Shown here: positions 36,050 to 49,372 of the stretch, in pieces | Position numbering within the stretch: position 1 is the first letter of the stretch | Layout of the letters: every line of letters starts with the position of its first letter | DNA from: Agelaius tricolor | Lineage: Eukaryota > Chordata > Aves > Passeriformes > Icteridae | Length of the DNA stretch: 64,000 nucleotides | Assembly: GCA_023055355.1 (NCBI GenBank) | Contig: JALJCS010000004.1 | Span: forward strand, 30,904,744 to 30,968,743 | Reading direction: 5' to 3' | Program-made: the position numbers and the translations under genes | Notes under the pieces: model-generated | What the model was told of the DNA's origin: nothing | Database searches by the model: none | The model's input: the letters and a program-made list of their open reading frames with translations, nothing else

Positions 36050-39000
36050 CTCCTGGGGTGCTGTCTAGGGTGTTGTAATAGCTTGGCTCTCATCTGGGAA
36101 TGGAAGTTAGCGTATAATGAGGCCATACCTTTGTGATAGCGCCGCTGCAGAGATTAAAATGTGCCCTCGTTGTAGCCCTACTTTTTTACCCATGGATTGG
36201 CTGTTTAGCTCTTCCTCCAAACAGAAGGTGCTGACTGATTCTTTGGGGGTCGTAGGTGTAAAGTTTGCCAGAAAAATACACCAGGAACTTCAGATTAAAT
36301 GGGAAGGTAGGGGACCTGTTGCTGTGTGTTGTTTATATAACAAAAGGATTACTGCTGTGGCCAAAGGGATAATACTAGTATGTTGATCGCAACAGTCCTC
36401 ATCAGATAGAAGAAAAAGAAAATTCTGGTTTTCATTCAATCATTTTCTTGTAATCAAATGTTTCTGTGAAATGCTAAGGCCTATGACATTTAGTCCCTGT
36501 TACATGGGACAATAAAAGCCAAAAATACAAAATGAGAGAACTCCCAATGATAGCTCTTAACCTGGCATTTTGAGGTTATCAGTAATAACACCAAGGGCCA
36601 CTGAGTCCGTTCTGAGATAGGGTCCTGCAGACCTGGACTGGTGCACATGCCTAAGACTAGACCAAGGAGTTTCATGTGAAAGTATTCTTTTCTTTCATAA
36701 GGGTACATTTCCCGGTGTGTTTCTGGCTGAGAAACCAAGATATTTCTCAGTTTGTGCATCTTGGATGAACACAAAAAGGCAGAATGAATGCCTTCCCCCT
36801 GTTACTCCTCTCTTGTCTCATAAGGTGTGCTTTGAAAAGGTGTCTTTGGTTTGTTGTATGTTTTGGGATAGAAACTGATGTCTCAAGTCTTGTATGAGTT
36901 ATAATTCAGGTGTAATGTTATTTATCTTTACAAGTGATAAGTTATTCTTGTTTCACATGTATCTCAGCATAATAAGATGCATTATTAGGCCCATTCCTCA
37001 AATGGAACTGTACATTTCTTTAAGGTTTTATGATCTGGAATGTTGACATAAGTGATAATGAGAGGTCATCTCCAACATGGACAGTTTTTACCTAATATTA
37101 GTAACAGCAATAGTCTATATGAGGGTAATTGAAGTTATTTTGATTCAGATATGATTGATCTGGGATCAATATGATGCCCTAATTATAATATGGCTATCAT
37201 CTGTTGAGCTTTCTGTCTGTATAGAAGACATGTGATGTAAATGAAGATCTAAATAAATGATGGACGAGTGGTTTTAGTGCACTTTTACATGTCACTCAAA
37301 CACCTGGAACTGATCCTAAGAGGAGTGTCAGTGTTTTTCCTGTACCTTATTGTATGTTAATGCATGTTGTGTTTCAAGATTGCTTTTTAAAAAATGGTAT
37401 AAGACAGCATGCCTGTGGCTACTGACAAGCAAGCCCATGCTGAAGCCATTTGCAAAACAGGTATGCAATAAGTTTAGAGGAACAGTATTTTTCTTATCTA
37501 TTTGATCCAAAGTCTTCTTGATAGTTTTCCAAATTACTCCTACTACCTGTATGTTTCTCAAAAAATGTTTACATCTGGCTCTCATGAGGCTTTTCTTTGA
37601 GTAGCATGATTCCTTTTCCTTTCCCCTCTGGTTGTCCTTGACACAAGTGGAAAACCACACATGGAAACTAAACTATTATTCTCATTAAGGCCTTTTCGCA
37701 GTCTCAAAACAGATGCAACTCTGAACACATAACTCTTTGATCTCTATGCAATGGAACCCCACAGCCATGTTATGACCAGAAGTGGGAAATATAACCCACT
37801 TCCAAAGAGTAGTTTCTTATATGTTTACTTAACGCTAAGTAATTCACATGAAGTAGGTCTTGTTAGATAAGTTCATCTTTTTTCTTACCACACATTAGGG
37901 GTTTTTTGTGCCTGTCACCTTCATTAGTAGGTGTTGACAAACAGTGAAGTAGCACATTTTCTTGGAGAAAACATTGCTTAGGTCAGCCCTCTTTAAGAAA
38001 GATTTGCTAAAATATTGTCTGAAAACACTGTCGTCATTCAAAGAAGGACGTTAATGCCTTAAAAAAAAAAAAGAGTAGCAAATATTAATAAAACAAGAGG
38101 AATGCAGCTGAATGCATCTTCTCTAAATAGGTAGAATGTCTGACTTTTGTGCCCAAATAAAATCAGTGGTAAAATTCCAATTTACTTCAAAGGGGTCAGA
38201 ATTTCACTCCAAGGTGTGCAAAGAGCATTTGAATAAGACATAATTCATTGTAGCAAAATAGACAAGAGCTAAAGGCAGTCAAATGCATTCGAATTTGTTT
38301 CTTAAAAGGTATTTCACACGTGATATCTTAACTGATTTTGTTTTTATAAAACATTCAAACACACTTTACATAATACACAGAAACATAAAGGAAAACTTCC
38401 TTACATTTTCTCATTTGCCCATAACCTCTGTGGAGAATTACTGTCCTTTAAGGTGTTTAGAGTTACAGCTTTTAATCTTTTAATTTGGGATGTGTCCTGT
38501 AGGATTGGCCAAGAATTCAAGTGTTTTTCAAACATATATTTCCTAATTGTGGTTCTTCTGGTTTACAGTTCAAAGAATTTTACTCAGGGTACTGTAAACC
38601 TGATATTTTTTCCCTACAAATTACAGGCTGTTCTGAAGTCGATGCCTATATGAATGAATATGAAATTTCAGCTTTGTTTTTTACAAAACATTGTGTAACT
38701 TAAAAAATGTAAATCATATCCTAAAATACATGGTAACATATAATATTAGCTAAGTGTTTTGCTCAGTGGCTGCTTGGCAAAAAATATGAGAATTATTTTG
38801 AATAGATATTGAAGTGTTCCTGTGAATGCTGGTTTGTTTAATGAGTGTTATAATTAATTTATTTGCTTCTTACTGTTTTCCCATAGATGTTTGAAGGTGC
38901 TTTAGCTCCTGCTGAAGAAAGCAAAATACAGAAAGTGTGATATTTGAATAGGTGATAATTAAAACTGAAAAAGTAGATCCATGTATTCACATAATGAGTC

Positions 39001-42000
39001 TCTTTCTCTGACTGTCTTTCCAGAGTACATGACCTGGTACATATTGGTCCCCCTTTATGTTGCACTTATTTGAGCCTTTTGAATGTCAGCCTTTATAAGC
39101 AAGCTGCCCTCAAATGAATTACATCATTTTTCCATTCTTAGGACAGGCTGTGTTCTGACACCTAGTGTGATACACTGGGCTAACTTGACACTGTGCTTTT
39201 CATTTTTCTATCAGCAATTTTGCATTTTGAAGTCTGACAGGTCATGTCACATTTAATGGTTAGGCAGTCTTTTAAAAGTCAAAATCTATTGCTTGTAAGG
39301 GGATATAGGAGAGAAAAAAAAATTATTTACAACAATGGCCTGTCTACATTCTGTTTTGCCATTGTAGTAAACTTTCAACAGTCAGTCATACCTACAGAAG
39401 CACATGTTTAGTTAAAATATTTTTATTTATTTATAAAATTTTATTTTTATTTATTTATAAAATTTTAATTTAAGGTATTTCCTTAATAGCTATTTAAGCT
39501 ATTTCTCTTAGCTTTAATTCACTTGCAATTCCTTTGTCTTAAAAGGGTTTCAGGTTTTTGTCCTTCTGGAGCAAGCCATTCCTGTTAAAATCAACAGAAG
39601 CTCAAGCAGAAGCCACTGACTATCCCATTATCCTGATGGATTTACAATCCATCAGGTATCAATCACAGAGACCGACTGTCCTGATAGTACTTTTATGTGT
39701 GTATCTATTAATAATGAAAATAATATTAGAACAAATACTTAAGGAACCAAAGTAGATAGTAGCTCTGCATCTATCTCCTTTCTCATCTATCATTTATCCA
39801 CTCTTCTCATTTCTTTGCTGTTCTCCCTCCATTCCTTTCTGTATGCGTAGCTTTTGATTACAGTCCCAGGTGTAAACAGTACATCTATTCTATCATTCAG
39901 CCACCCTACTATATTTTATTTTTCATCTATCACTTAATGTAATAAAATTTGAATTAACTCATCTTGTGTCTTCAGGTAATAGGCAAATAAATATAAATAT
40001 TCTTCTATATGCTAATTGATTTGATACTGTAAAGGATATTAGTATCAGGATGCTAAGGATACTGGTGTTAGTTTTATGTCATGCACCCTAGCTTTCTCTC
40101 CCTTATAAATTTAAGGACCTCCTCCACTGGTATTTCTTTCTACTCCATAATTTCTTGTATATTGTGGGTACACATTTGAGTAAAAAAAATTCTTTTCTGA
40201 TTTGAATATTTTGAATGATTTGTTAAGATCAGTCATGATGCTTTAGTTTCTTCATCCTAATCTTCTTGTTTTTGATAGCAGTCTAGTTTTCTGGTTACAT
40301 TCAACTAGAACACAAAAATGTAAAGTTCATCTTGTTAGATAGTCATCTTCAGGCTTCATATTGTGTGTTCTTGTAAGATGGGAAAAAGGCAAATGGACAT
40401 GGGTTGGCAGGTGAGTGCTACTGTTGAGGTCATGGATTATGGAGCATTCATGTATGTTCCAAAACTGCAGGCTATTTACTAAAATTGGTTATTATTCTGT
40501 TACATCAAATTAAAAATATACTTTATGTTCCCCATGTTACAAATATTTCCTGTACATTTGGTATTTGTTTTTCAAGATATTTTGCTTGAGATAGTCATCT
40601 TTCCCTTTCCTTTTTGCTTTATGCTTTGAAGAGTTGCTGATATATTAAAGGGTAATTTGTGATACTGTTCCTGGTTCAAAAACCTCAGTGATACTGGAGA
40701 AGGATGCAAAAACTAAATTGAGATAATCTGTTATTATTATCTCTACATAAAAGCCTAAACAAGGGGAAAAAAAGAGGGTGATCTAGCTTAGTACAGAGAG
40801 TGCTCATTTTCTTGTATGATTACTTTCATGCAGGCTTTGTGGGTATCATGCTGATAACTAGGTGTAGTGTATAAAGTTTGTTTGTCCCCTGGGCATAGCA
40901 TAATTTTTCTGTGTGTCAGGACAGAAAAGACTGATCAGTAATACCTCTAAAAGGGATGAGACTCTTTTAAGTAATGCCAAAGGATTTAGCAATATCATCA
41001 ACATATTTTTGCCATTTAGAATATCTGTTCTTTATTCTGCATAGTACTGACATACCCTTCATCCATCAAATGCCGTCTGTTTTCATTCTTGTTGTTGTTT
41101 GGCTCTGCAAAATTATGGAGCTTTGAGATTTGGCTTACTTATTGTACTGTGGGATATACTATCTTCTTTCAACTTTTTAAATTTAAAAGATATTGACAAA
41201 AGCAAAGTCTATTCCTCACAAGAGGAACCAATGCCTACCTATGTCCTTGGTACAGCAGAAGTCAGACCTCATATGGCAAAACTTAGTATTGCCTTCTTTT
41301 CAGAGTGCCCAAAGCTCACAAAAGTTTTTCTTGGTTGTTGTAAAGCTGGGATCCATTAGAAAGGCAGAAAAGCAGTGTGACTAAAAAAGATGAAACTTTG
41401 CCTACAATCAAACATGGTAGTCTCATTATTAACTTCTACTGAAAATTGTCAGCCTTGTAGCATGGTTTGCAGGGTTTGTTTTTCCTCTGATTAGAAGTGA
41501 ACATGTCCCCGCTTCTGTAAAGACACAGAACCTGTCTAAGTGAAGGGAGCAGCAGCTTTTTTAGCAGAATATCTATTGTGGCCATCTTAGGGTCACATCT
41601 CAGGAAGGCAAAACCCCTGCTATGCTTTCTAAGCCAGATACTTGACAGTGTGCCATATAGCTTTCCTCCTGTGCTGGGAGCTTATGTATTTTCTTTCTCT
41701 GGCTGTGCCACCTGTATGGAGCAGCACTGACCTCCTTTACTCAGAACACAGTTAATAGGCTTCTGAAGGGAGAAAAGAGCTAAAGACAAGTGTGGTGTAG
41801 GGCTTGACAAGACTTTGCCATGGTAACCCAGGACGATTCACCTCCCTCATCCAAGTACGTACAATCCCAGGTACATCATATCTGGTCATGGTAATCTGGG
41901 GTACCTTACTTCTCTCCATCCGCATATGCAGACTCCCTCATATGCTTTGTGTTATAAAACATAAGGCATGTTTTATCTTGTGAAAGTAGCCAGGATCGCT

Positions 42001-45000
42001 TGCTTCCTTCATCACCTGCACTCAACTTTGCACAGCTACCAGTGTGATGACCAGCTCCCAGTCTTGGAATTCAGACAAAAGCAGTGAGATCCCTGGGGAA
42101 CAAAACAGAACTTTGCACATACGTGTAAGTAAAGCCAGTTAATCAGTGCAACTTTTATTATCTGCCCCTGCAGTGCTATCCTTTGAGCTGTACTCCCATG
42201 CAGTTCCACTGGTCCCCCATTTGATTAGGGTTTGTGTACTGATAATGCCATGCTTTCAGCAAAGCCAAAGTTGTTGACTGTTGTGCCTTGTCCTTGAGAG
42301 ACTAGCATCACCTTTTTGCTTGTAATGCATGGTTACTTACACCCTCAGTTTGTAGGACACTGCTTGCATGCTGTATGGCTTGTTGGCCAAATTACACAAT
42401 GTTCATTTACTACATGCTGGCTCTCTGGAGGAAATACATTTTGAAAATTATGGTGATTGTCTTTTAGCACTATTTTATGATGACACATATGCTGAACAAA
42501 CATTAAAGTGTTGTAATGTCATATCAAAATTTTTTATTTTATTCCTGCAGTAGGTGGATTAGAATATTTAATTCTTTTCCCTGTATGAGACAATTTTTAA
42601 TTGTACTGAAAACACTGAAAAATCAAGATCAAGATTTAGTAATCTGTGTATAAACATATGCCTTATACATATTTTATAAAATATGCACTAGCATGACATC
42701 CTCTATCACAGCTGTGGATATTCTCTACAACCTAAATAAGTAGTCAGCCTTCAAGTCTTGTAGTTGTGTTCATCCCCAACATACTTCTCTTCAATGCTTT
42801 GAAAGTTAATGACAGCATCAAACTCCAGGACTGCTCTGCTAAACCAAATCTTTCAAAACCAGTGCAAACGTAAATGGTTTCCCAACCTCTTACCCTCTTC
42901 ATTTCCTGTTCAGAAAACAAAGTAATCAGCTGCAGCAAAGTAAGAGTTCTGGGGATATATTGAATAAGCCATTTTCTGGAGAAGTAGTTATCTTTTAGTC
43001 AAGCAGGCAGAAAACCCCTGATGTTGTTGTATTCTTTCCTATATACAAATACAGGACCAAATGGTTTGGGCTTGCTGTATTTCTCTGGTTTTGTTTGCTG
43101 TGTTCAGGAATGCAAACTGAAATGTTCCCTGACAACAGAGAAGGACAGTACGCTGATTTCCAACATCTGCAGGATTCTTAATCCTGCTAAATATGTGCCA
43201 TTCCTGTACCACGCTTCCTAGGCCCACTAATGTTCCACTACCACCTGCTTCTGAAAGCATCACTATGCGCAAGACAAGCATCATTCTGTCAAGACCATTC
43301 ACTCATTCATTCACATTTATAAATTTATGAAGTTTTCATTTGCACAGCAATGACAATTCTATATAACAACCCTGACAGCTATTTTTAATAGGTGTCTCTT
43401 TCTTCTTTTAGTAGGGGATGACTGTGCATTTTATGAAGGGAGTACAGGAGACTTTCTGTTCCCAGAATGCAAGCTGACTCCTGCCTGTTGTGGTATGGAT
43501 AGAGAATTAGTGATGACAGTTTCTCCTTATTTTCTGGTAAGTTGCCTGAAACTAGTGCTTATCATACCTGTCTGAAGAAAGGACTGGAGTGGTAGTGGCA
43601 ATTTTGTGTGGAATGGAGTTTGACTCTCTCTTTGATCCTCTTGAGCAGAGGGGAATGCTCCTGCACACTTTTGAATATAGAAGTGCTGAGAGAATGTTCC
43701 AAGTACAGCCATCCTAACAATTAAATTTGTAAGTCACACCCTGTAGGCTGGTAGAAGATCTAATAACAAAACATGTTTAGCTATATGCCTTCATCCACAG
43801 CTGGTGTGAAAGCTCCAGTCACTTAAAAGATTTTCAAGATTCTTTGTACCAGTGGCCTTTGGGGATGCCAGATTTCTGTCCATTTTCTTTATCTCATGTA
43901 CGTGCCTTGTTTTTTTCCCTTTGCCTATTCTAACTCTACTCTTGGGGGTCTTTTATTTTTGTAAGGCCTCCCACTGCCTATTCTTTCTAGGGTTCATTGT
44001 TTCCAGAAGGAGAAACAGCAGCCTAGAATAATTATATTTTCATACTTCTCACTACATTATGGATTAGATTATGCAAAAGAAGCAATGAAACTGACTTCAG
44101 TTTTATTAATATGAATGTATTTCAGCATACAATAGCTTTGAACAGGGAGGGTCATCTTTCCTGTGAACTCAGTTTTGCACTCATTCATTCATAAGGTTCT
44201 TGTGCTTACTCTACAAACTAGTAATGGCATCATTTCACATCACAAAATCAGGTATTATATATAAATTATATAATATATTGCAAGTATAGAAATACTAGAC
44301 TTAAAAAAAAATCTGTTACAAAGTTCTGCCTAATACAGGAATACTTTCAATACATTTGGAATAGAAATTTAGAAATATATGCTCAGGTTAACTAAACATT
44401 ACTTTGTACAAATCTTTAACTTGGTCCTTAAGAACCTGATGAAGACAAAGAAGGTGGTGACATATTTTAAAGGAACAGGTGATTCAGGGGTACCCTCAAA
44501 CTGGCTTAGATCCAGAAGGAGAAATGGCAGCATCACCTCATTTCTCTGGCTGGGTCTGGGCCAGCCAGATGCTGCACTCAAATTACTAATATGTCATCGT
44601 ATTTCCTTCCAGGTGTACCTTATTTCTTTCCTTCTTTATCACTACTGCTTATATTTTATCCTCTTTGCATAAGGGTAGGGGCAAATGAAGTTTGAAGGTA
44701 CCATACCATGATTTCTCTGTCATTCTTGTAGAAGAAAGAGACTAGCTTCTAGAAAGGCACAATTCAAAGTCTAAGATAAGTGAACAGCTGTTGTTTTTGT
44801 TGTCAGGCATCATTAGTGTCCTTACAGTATTTTTCATGGCATTACCTGCCTTGAAAAGCAAATCTGAATTTCTTTTTCACATCACTTTAGAAAGTGTCCT
44901 TTGGGTTAAGCTAGTCCACCTCCACCACTCTACAAAAGGAGCTGCTACTTACACATTAAAGAACTGTATGTATTTTTTGTAGATCAAGGGTTTCTATTCC

Positions 45001-46180
45001 CCTTTCTTCACAATACTGGCTTTATGAGGAAGTGTCAAAGTCACTACCAAGTGCCTGGGTCAGTGCCTCAAGCGTATGTTTGGAACACGCTGACCTTGTG
45101 CATCATGTTCCTCTTCTGGTACACTTTATACCAATTAAAAGAGCAGACTAAAATCAAAGTGCTGCTTTTCATAGGAAAACTCCTTTGCCACTGTTATTTG
45201 CTGGTGAATTTGCTGTAAGGCTTCTTTAGCTAAAGTGCCTCCTTTAGTCACTTCTGATTATGCAGTTTCAATGGAGGTTTTGAAGTGTTCTGATTATAAG
45301 AGTGATGCATATGCAGTGATTAACAGTTATTATCAAGGGAATAACACCAAAAATAGAGTTCTGCATGAAGACAACTATTGGAGAGCTTCCACTTCAGTAC
45401 AGAAGGAAAAATTAGGTAAGCATTTATGGTAAGGATGAAGATCTGGTTCCAATTTTTACAACCTGTTACAGAGTCTATTTGAGTCTACATTTACTATTGC
45501 ATTTGTATCTAGATATCATAGACAAATTTCTGGTGAAAATCAGGTTAATGAGTTAGGAATATTTAGGAAAGGAAAAGATATTCCTGAATTTTAAATTCAA
45601 AAGACACAATAAATATTTTTTTTAAGCTTCTCCTTTTATTTTGGACATAAACCAATCCATACATTTAAATATTTGTTAAGGATTTAATGAGCAGGGTTTT
45701 TTCATATTTTTGAGCTAGGCCTTCTGCTTCCTTCTGAAATCTCTGGGCCTGTTTGCACTTACTGATAGGCCAAGTAGCCTGAGGCACCTGGTGATATGGC
45801 AATGTTTGTCAGTCCCCCTGGTTCTACTTGCATCAATCAAATTCTTTTTTTAGTCATTGAAGTTAGTGGAAAAGGTTTCTGGGGTTTCATCTGTAAGCCT
45901 TTGAGTTTAGCCAGTGGGGTGTTCCATCTGAATGTTTCAAAGCACTAAAAATTACTAGGACAGTGTTCTTCTGACTATTTATATATATAGAGGAACATAT
46001 CTCAAGTGATAAGCATTTCCAATCTAAAATGATAGCTAGCTAAAGTAACTTGGCTTTGCCTAGGTCCTGGTCTTGTATTCCTCAGTATGCATGTTTTACC
46101 AACCCTATATTTAAGTCATGTGTATTTTAAGTGCTACCACAAATATGTTGAGCTGTTATGAGTTACATTCTTTAAATCCA
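36050..46180. other. Gene-poor spacer between CDC37L1 and the lectin cluster
   Basis: Ten kilobases of AT-rich sequence. I recognise no gene here, neither PLPP6 nor SPATA6L, which follow CDC37L1 in mammals. Almost no CR1 text is visible, in contrast to both sides. Two short stop-free segments with good splice consensus (43412-43536 and 45266-45415, plus strand) have incompatible phases and are not called. Confidence 0.55.
39421..39469. repeat. Tandem duplication of an AT-rich 23-24 bp unit
   Basis: The text ttttatttatttataaaatt occurs twice in direct succession. Confidence 0.85.
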
Positions 46181-46184
46181 GCCA

Positions 46185-46460
46185 TGGAGAATCATGAAAT
46201 GCTTCAGCTTGAGATGGACCTCTGGAGGCCACTTAGTCCAAACTCCCCCTAAAGCAGGTGCAGTTAGAGTGAACTGCTTGAGGCCTTGTGTGGTTGAGTT
46301 TTGAATATTTCCAAGGACAGAGAATTGATAGCTACTCTGAGCTGACCACCACCATGGTAAAAAAAGAGTTTTCCCTCCATCTAATTAAAAGTTACACCAT
46401 TTATTCTTGCCTGAAAAAAAGCCTGGCTTAATCTTCCCTATATCCTCACATTGGATAGTC
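46185..46460 (-). mobile_element. CR1 LINE 3' fragment
   Basis: The reverse complement of the CR1 3' end starts at about 46188 (gagaatcatgaaatgcttca, tggacctctggaggccactt). Diverged and short; directly followed by a second copy. Confidence 0.75.
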
Positions 46461-46474
46461 ACAGACAACCACAC

Positions 46475-48470
46475 AATCTCAGAATAACAGAATTGTTTCT
46501 ATTGGAAAACATTTCATGAAACCAACTCTCTTGCTCACACAGGGTCAGCTAGAACTAGTTACTCAAAATCATGCCCAGTTGTTCATTGAATGTCTTAACC
46601 TTTCTGGGCAATGTGTTTGACCAGCCTCACAGTAGAACAGTGTTTTCTTGTGTTCAGATGGAATTCCATGGTTTTCAATTTGTGCCCATTGCCTCTTGTC
46701 TCTGAGCAGCACTGAAAAGAGCCTGGCATTGCACTCTTCATTCCAACCCCTCAAGTATTTATACATGTGGGTAAGGCACCCCCAAGCCTCTCTTCTCCAG
46801 GCTGAGCAATCTCAGCTCTTTCAGGCTTTCCTCATTTGGAAGATGTTCCAGTCTCCTAGTCATCTTTGTAGTCCTTCACTGTTCAGTAAGTCCATCTTGT
46901 TTTTGTATTGGGGAGCTCATAGCTGGACACAGTGCTCCATGTGTGGCTTTAGAGATGAGTAGAGACAAAAGACCACCTCCCTTCACATTGCTTTCAGTTC
47001 CCTTCCTAATGTGGCCTAGGAGGCTGTTGGCTGCCTTTGCCATCAGCTTGCATCACTATCTCATGGTCAGCTTGTTCACCAAAGTCCTCAAATCCTTTTC
47101 TGGAGTGCTGTTCTTTAGCCAGCCAGGTCACAGCATGTAACAGTGCTATGTGTTTTTCCTCCCCAGATGCAGACATCTGCATTCATCCTCATTGCTCTTT
47201 AAGAGATTTCTCTCAGATATCCTTTTCTGTTGGACCAAGACCCTCTGAATCTTACCTTATCTCTGATCTACAATCACCTTATAGATCAGCTAGTCCTTCT
47301 AGTCGTGTACTGTGTACTTGCTGAAAGATGTACTCATGGTTATCAGTGAAGATGTTTAACAGTGCTGGTCCCAAAACTTGGATACGCCACTAATCACTTG
47401 TCTCTAAACCAGGGATCGCAGCACTGTGGGCTTGGCAGGTAGGCCATTTTAATACACCTCATTGTATGCTTCTTTAACCTGTATTTTGCCAGCTGTTCTG
47501 AGTCTGTTAGGGGAGCCAGTGTCACAAGTCTTACTGAAATTGATGTAAACAGCTTCCACTATTCTCCCATCATCCACCAAAACAGTTACATCATCCACAT
47601 TGTGGTAAGTTATCGGGTTAGTCAAGCATGGCTTCCTCTTCATAAATCCATGTTGACTACCATGTTGTGCTTCACCTGTTTGGAAAAATGGCTTCTAGGA
47701 TTAGCTGTTCCTTTATCTGTCCAGAGATTGTGGTGAAGCTGCTCTGCCTGTAGTACCCTTGATGTTTCATGTTGCCACTCTTGAAAATAGAAGTAACATT
47801 TTCTTTCCTCCACTCTTCAGGAATCTTTCCCAGTTGACATGACATTTCGAGGTAATAAAGAGTGGACTTGCAGTGGCATCATGCAGCTTCCCCAGCACTT
47901 GTGGGTCCAACCTCTTATGCTTCATGAATTTATATATGTACAGTTTGTTGAGGCTCTCTTTAATATATTTTTCCTTTTGTGGAGGGTGAGGTATGTTCCA
48001 AACTTTCCTCTGTTTTCTGGGGCTTAGGATTCCTCAAGGACAGTTTTACCAGAAAACACGGAGGCAAAGAAGGTATTGAATATCTCAGACTTTTCCATGT
48101 TCTTTGTTATCAGCACCTCTACCCCATCCAGGAAGGGTTTACATTTTCCCTAGCTGTCCTTTTATTCCTTTTGCTATTTGCTACAACTACACATAGAACT
48201 CTCTTTTGTTACCCTTCATGTGCAGAAATGTTGCTAGATTCCTCTCCAGGCTGGCCCTGGCTTTCCTGGTGCTATCACAACAGCTCTGTATCCCTCCTGC
48301 ACAATCTTTCCCAGCTTTCACTGTGTTTCCTTTTGAGTTCAGTAAGGAACATTGTCATTCTAGTCTCTAGCTGCCTTTCATTTCCTACTTGTTGGGATGG
48401 AGCTTGTTGATCTTGTAGGAGGTGATTCTTGAATATCAACCAAATCTCCCCTCCCCTTCCCAGAACTTCC
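46475..48470 (-). mobile_element. Long CR1 LINE fragment (about 2 kb)
   Basis: It starts with the reverse complement of the CR1 end (cagaataacagaattgtttc) and runs continuously through the usual 3' blocks and then into the C-terminal reverse transcriptase coding part (about 47400-48440), with many stops. It marks the left border of the lectin cluster. Confidence 0.85.
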
Positions 48471-48581
48471 TTTCCCGGAACTTCCCTTCCCTTCCCTCCA
48501 AATCCGGAGCTGAAGAAGTTTCCCTGCCTCTTGCACACTTCTCTACCATTTGAAGGAGATCAAAGAAAGGGAGGAATTTGG

Positions 48582-48735
48582 TAAAAACAACAAAACCAAC
48601 CAAACAAAACCCCAACCCACAATCAAAATAACCTCAAAAACAAACAAATAAACAAAAACCAAAACAGAAAACCTCTCCAAAACAACCGCAACAAATAACC
48701 CTAAAACAACGACAACAACAACAACAACAAAACAA
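48582..48735. repeat. A/C-rich low-complexity stretch
   Basis: Runs of CAAAA, AACCA and a short (AAC)n array. Possibly the decayed A-rich tail of a retro-element; no other hallmark was seen. Confidence 0.75.
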
Positions 48736-48990
48736 CTCAGAATAAAAAGAAACCCCTCCAGATCCTCAAAACTTGAGCAAAACCCAGCTGCCTGCATCCA
48801 CCCAGCTACCTGCATCAGTGTGCTGACAGTCAGCTGTGCTTGGAGAGATGCATACAGGTAATATCTGTCACTCACAAAAGCTTTTTTGAGTTGAAATTTG
48901 CAATGTTTATATATGAACTTTGCATGATGTGCCACTTGTGCTCTTGTCTGTGTTATTTCAATAAATTGAAGCAAACCAGTTTGATAAGCT

Positions 48991-48996
48991 TTTATT
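48991..48996 (-). terminator. Probable poly(A) signal of the B-NK-type gene
   Basis: AATAAA on the minus strand, about 210 nt after the stop codon of the lectin-like receptor at 49204. Confidence 0.5.
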
Positions 48997-49203
48997 GATG
49001 CCACAGCTCTATCAACACTGTGCCTGAGACACAGGCCTTTCTGATCCTCCAGCTCAGGGGTTCATCTGTGCCCCCAAAACTGGTAAGAGGATTTGCAAAC
49101 CCTGAAATCTCCTGCAAAGCTGTAACTGTGAGGATGGGGCTATTCCACCCCAAATATTGGCAGCAATTGTCTTGTGGGATGGGCATTCTGGGGTGTGTGT
49201 TTG

Positions 49204-49372
49204 TCAGATGGAGGCATCGCTTTTCTCTCCATCTTCTGCTGTCACAGAGCAGAGAAGGAAAGGCTTTTTTTTGCAAACCCACTTGTGTTCAGCATCACAT
49301 CTTTTAACTTCAAAGTCCTTGGCTCTCAGTGTCCCACACCCTTCATCCATCTCGTGCAGAGAGGTGCCAAGC
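49204..49372 (-). CDS. B-NK-type receptor exon 6 (lectin domain part 3 and stop)
   Basis: Encodes GCGTLRAKDFEVKRCDAEHK, WVCKKK and a short tail to the TGA at 49206-49204. Completes the paired C-terminal cysteines. Confidence 0.95.

Noticed and set aside
47979..49004. Open frames of 143-153 codons
   Set aside because: CR1 ORF2 remnant and A/C-rich low-complexity sequence.
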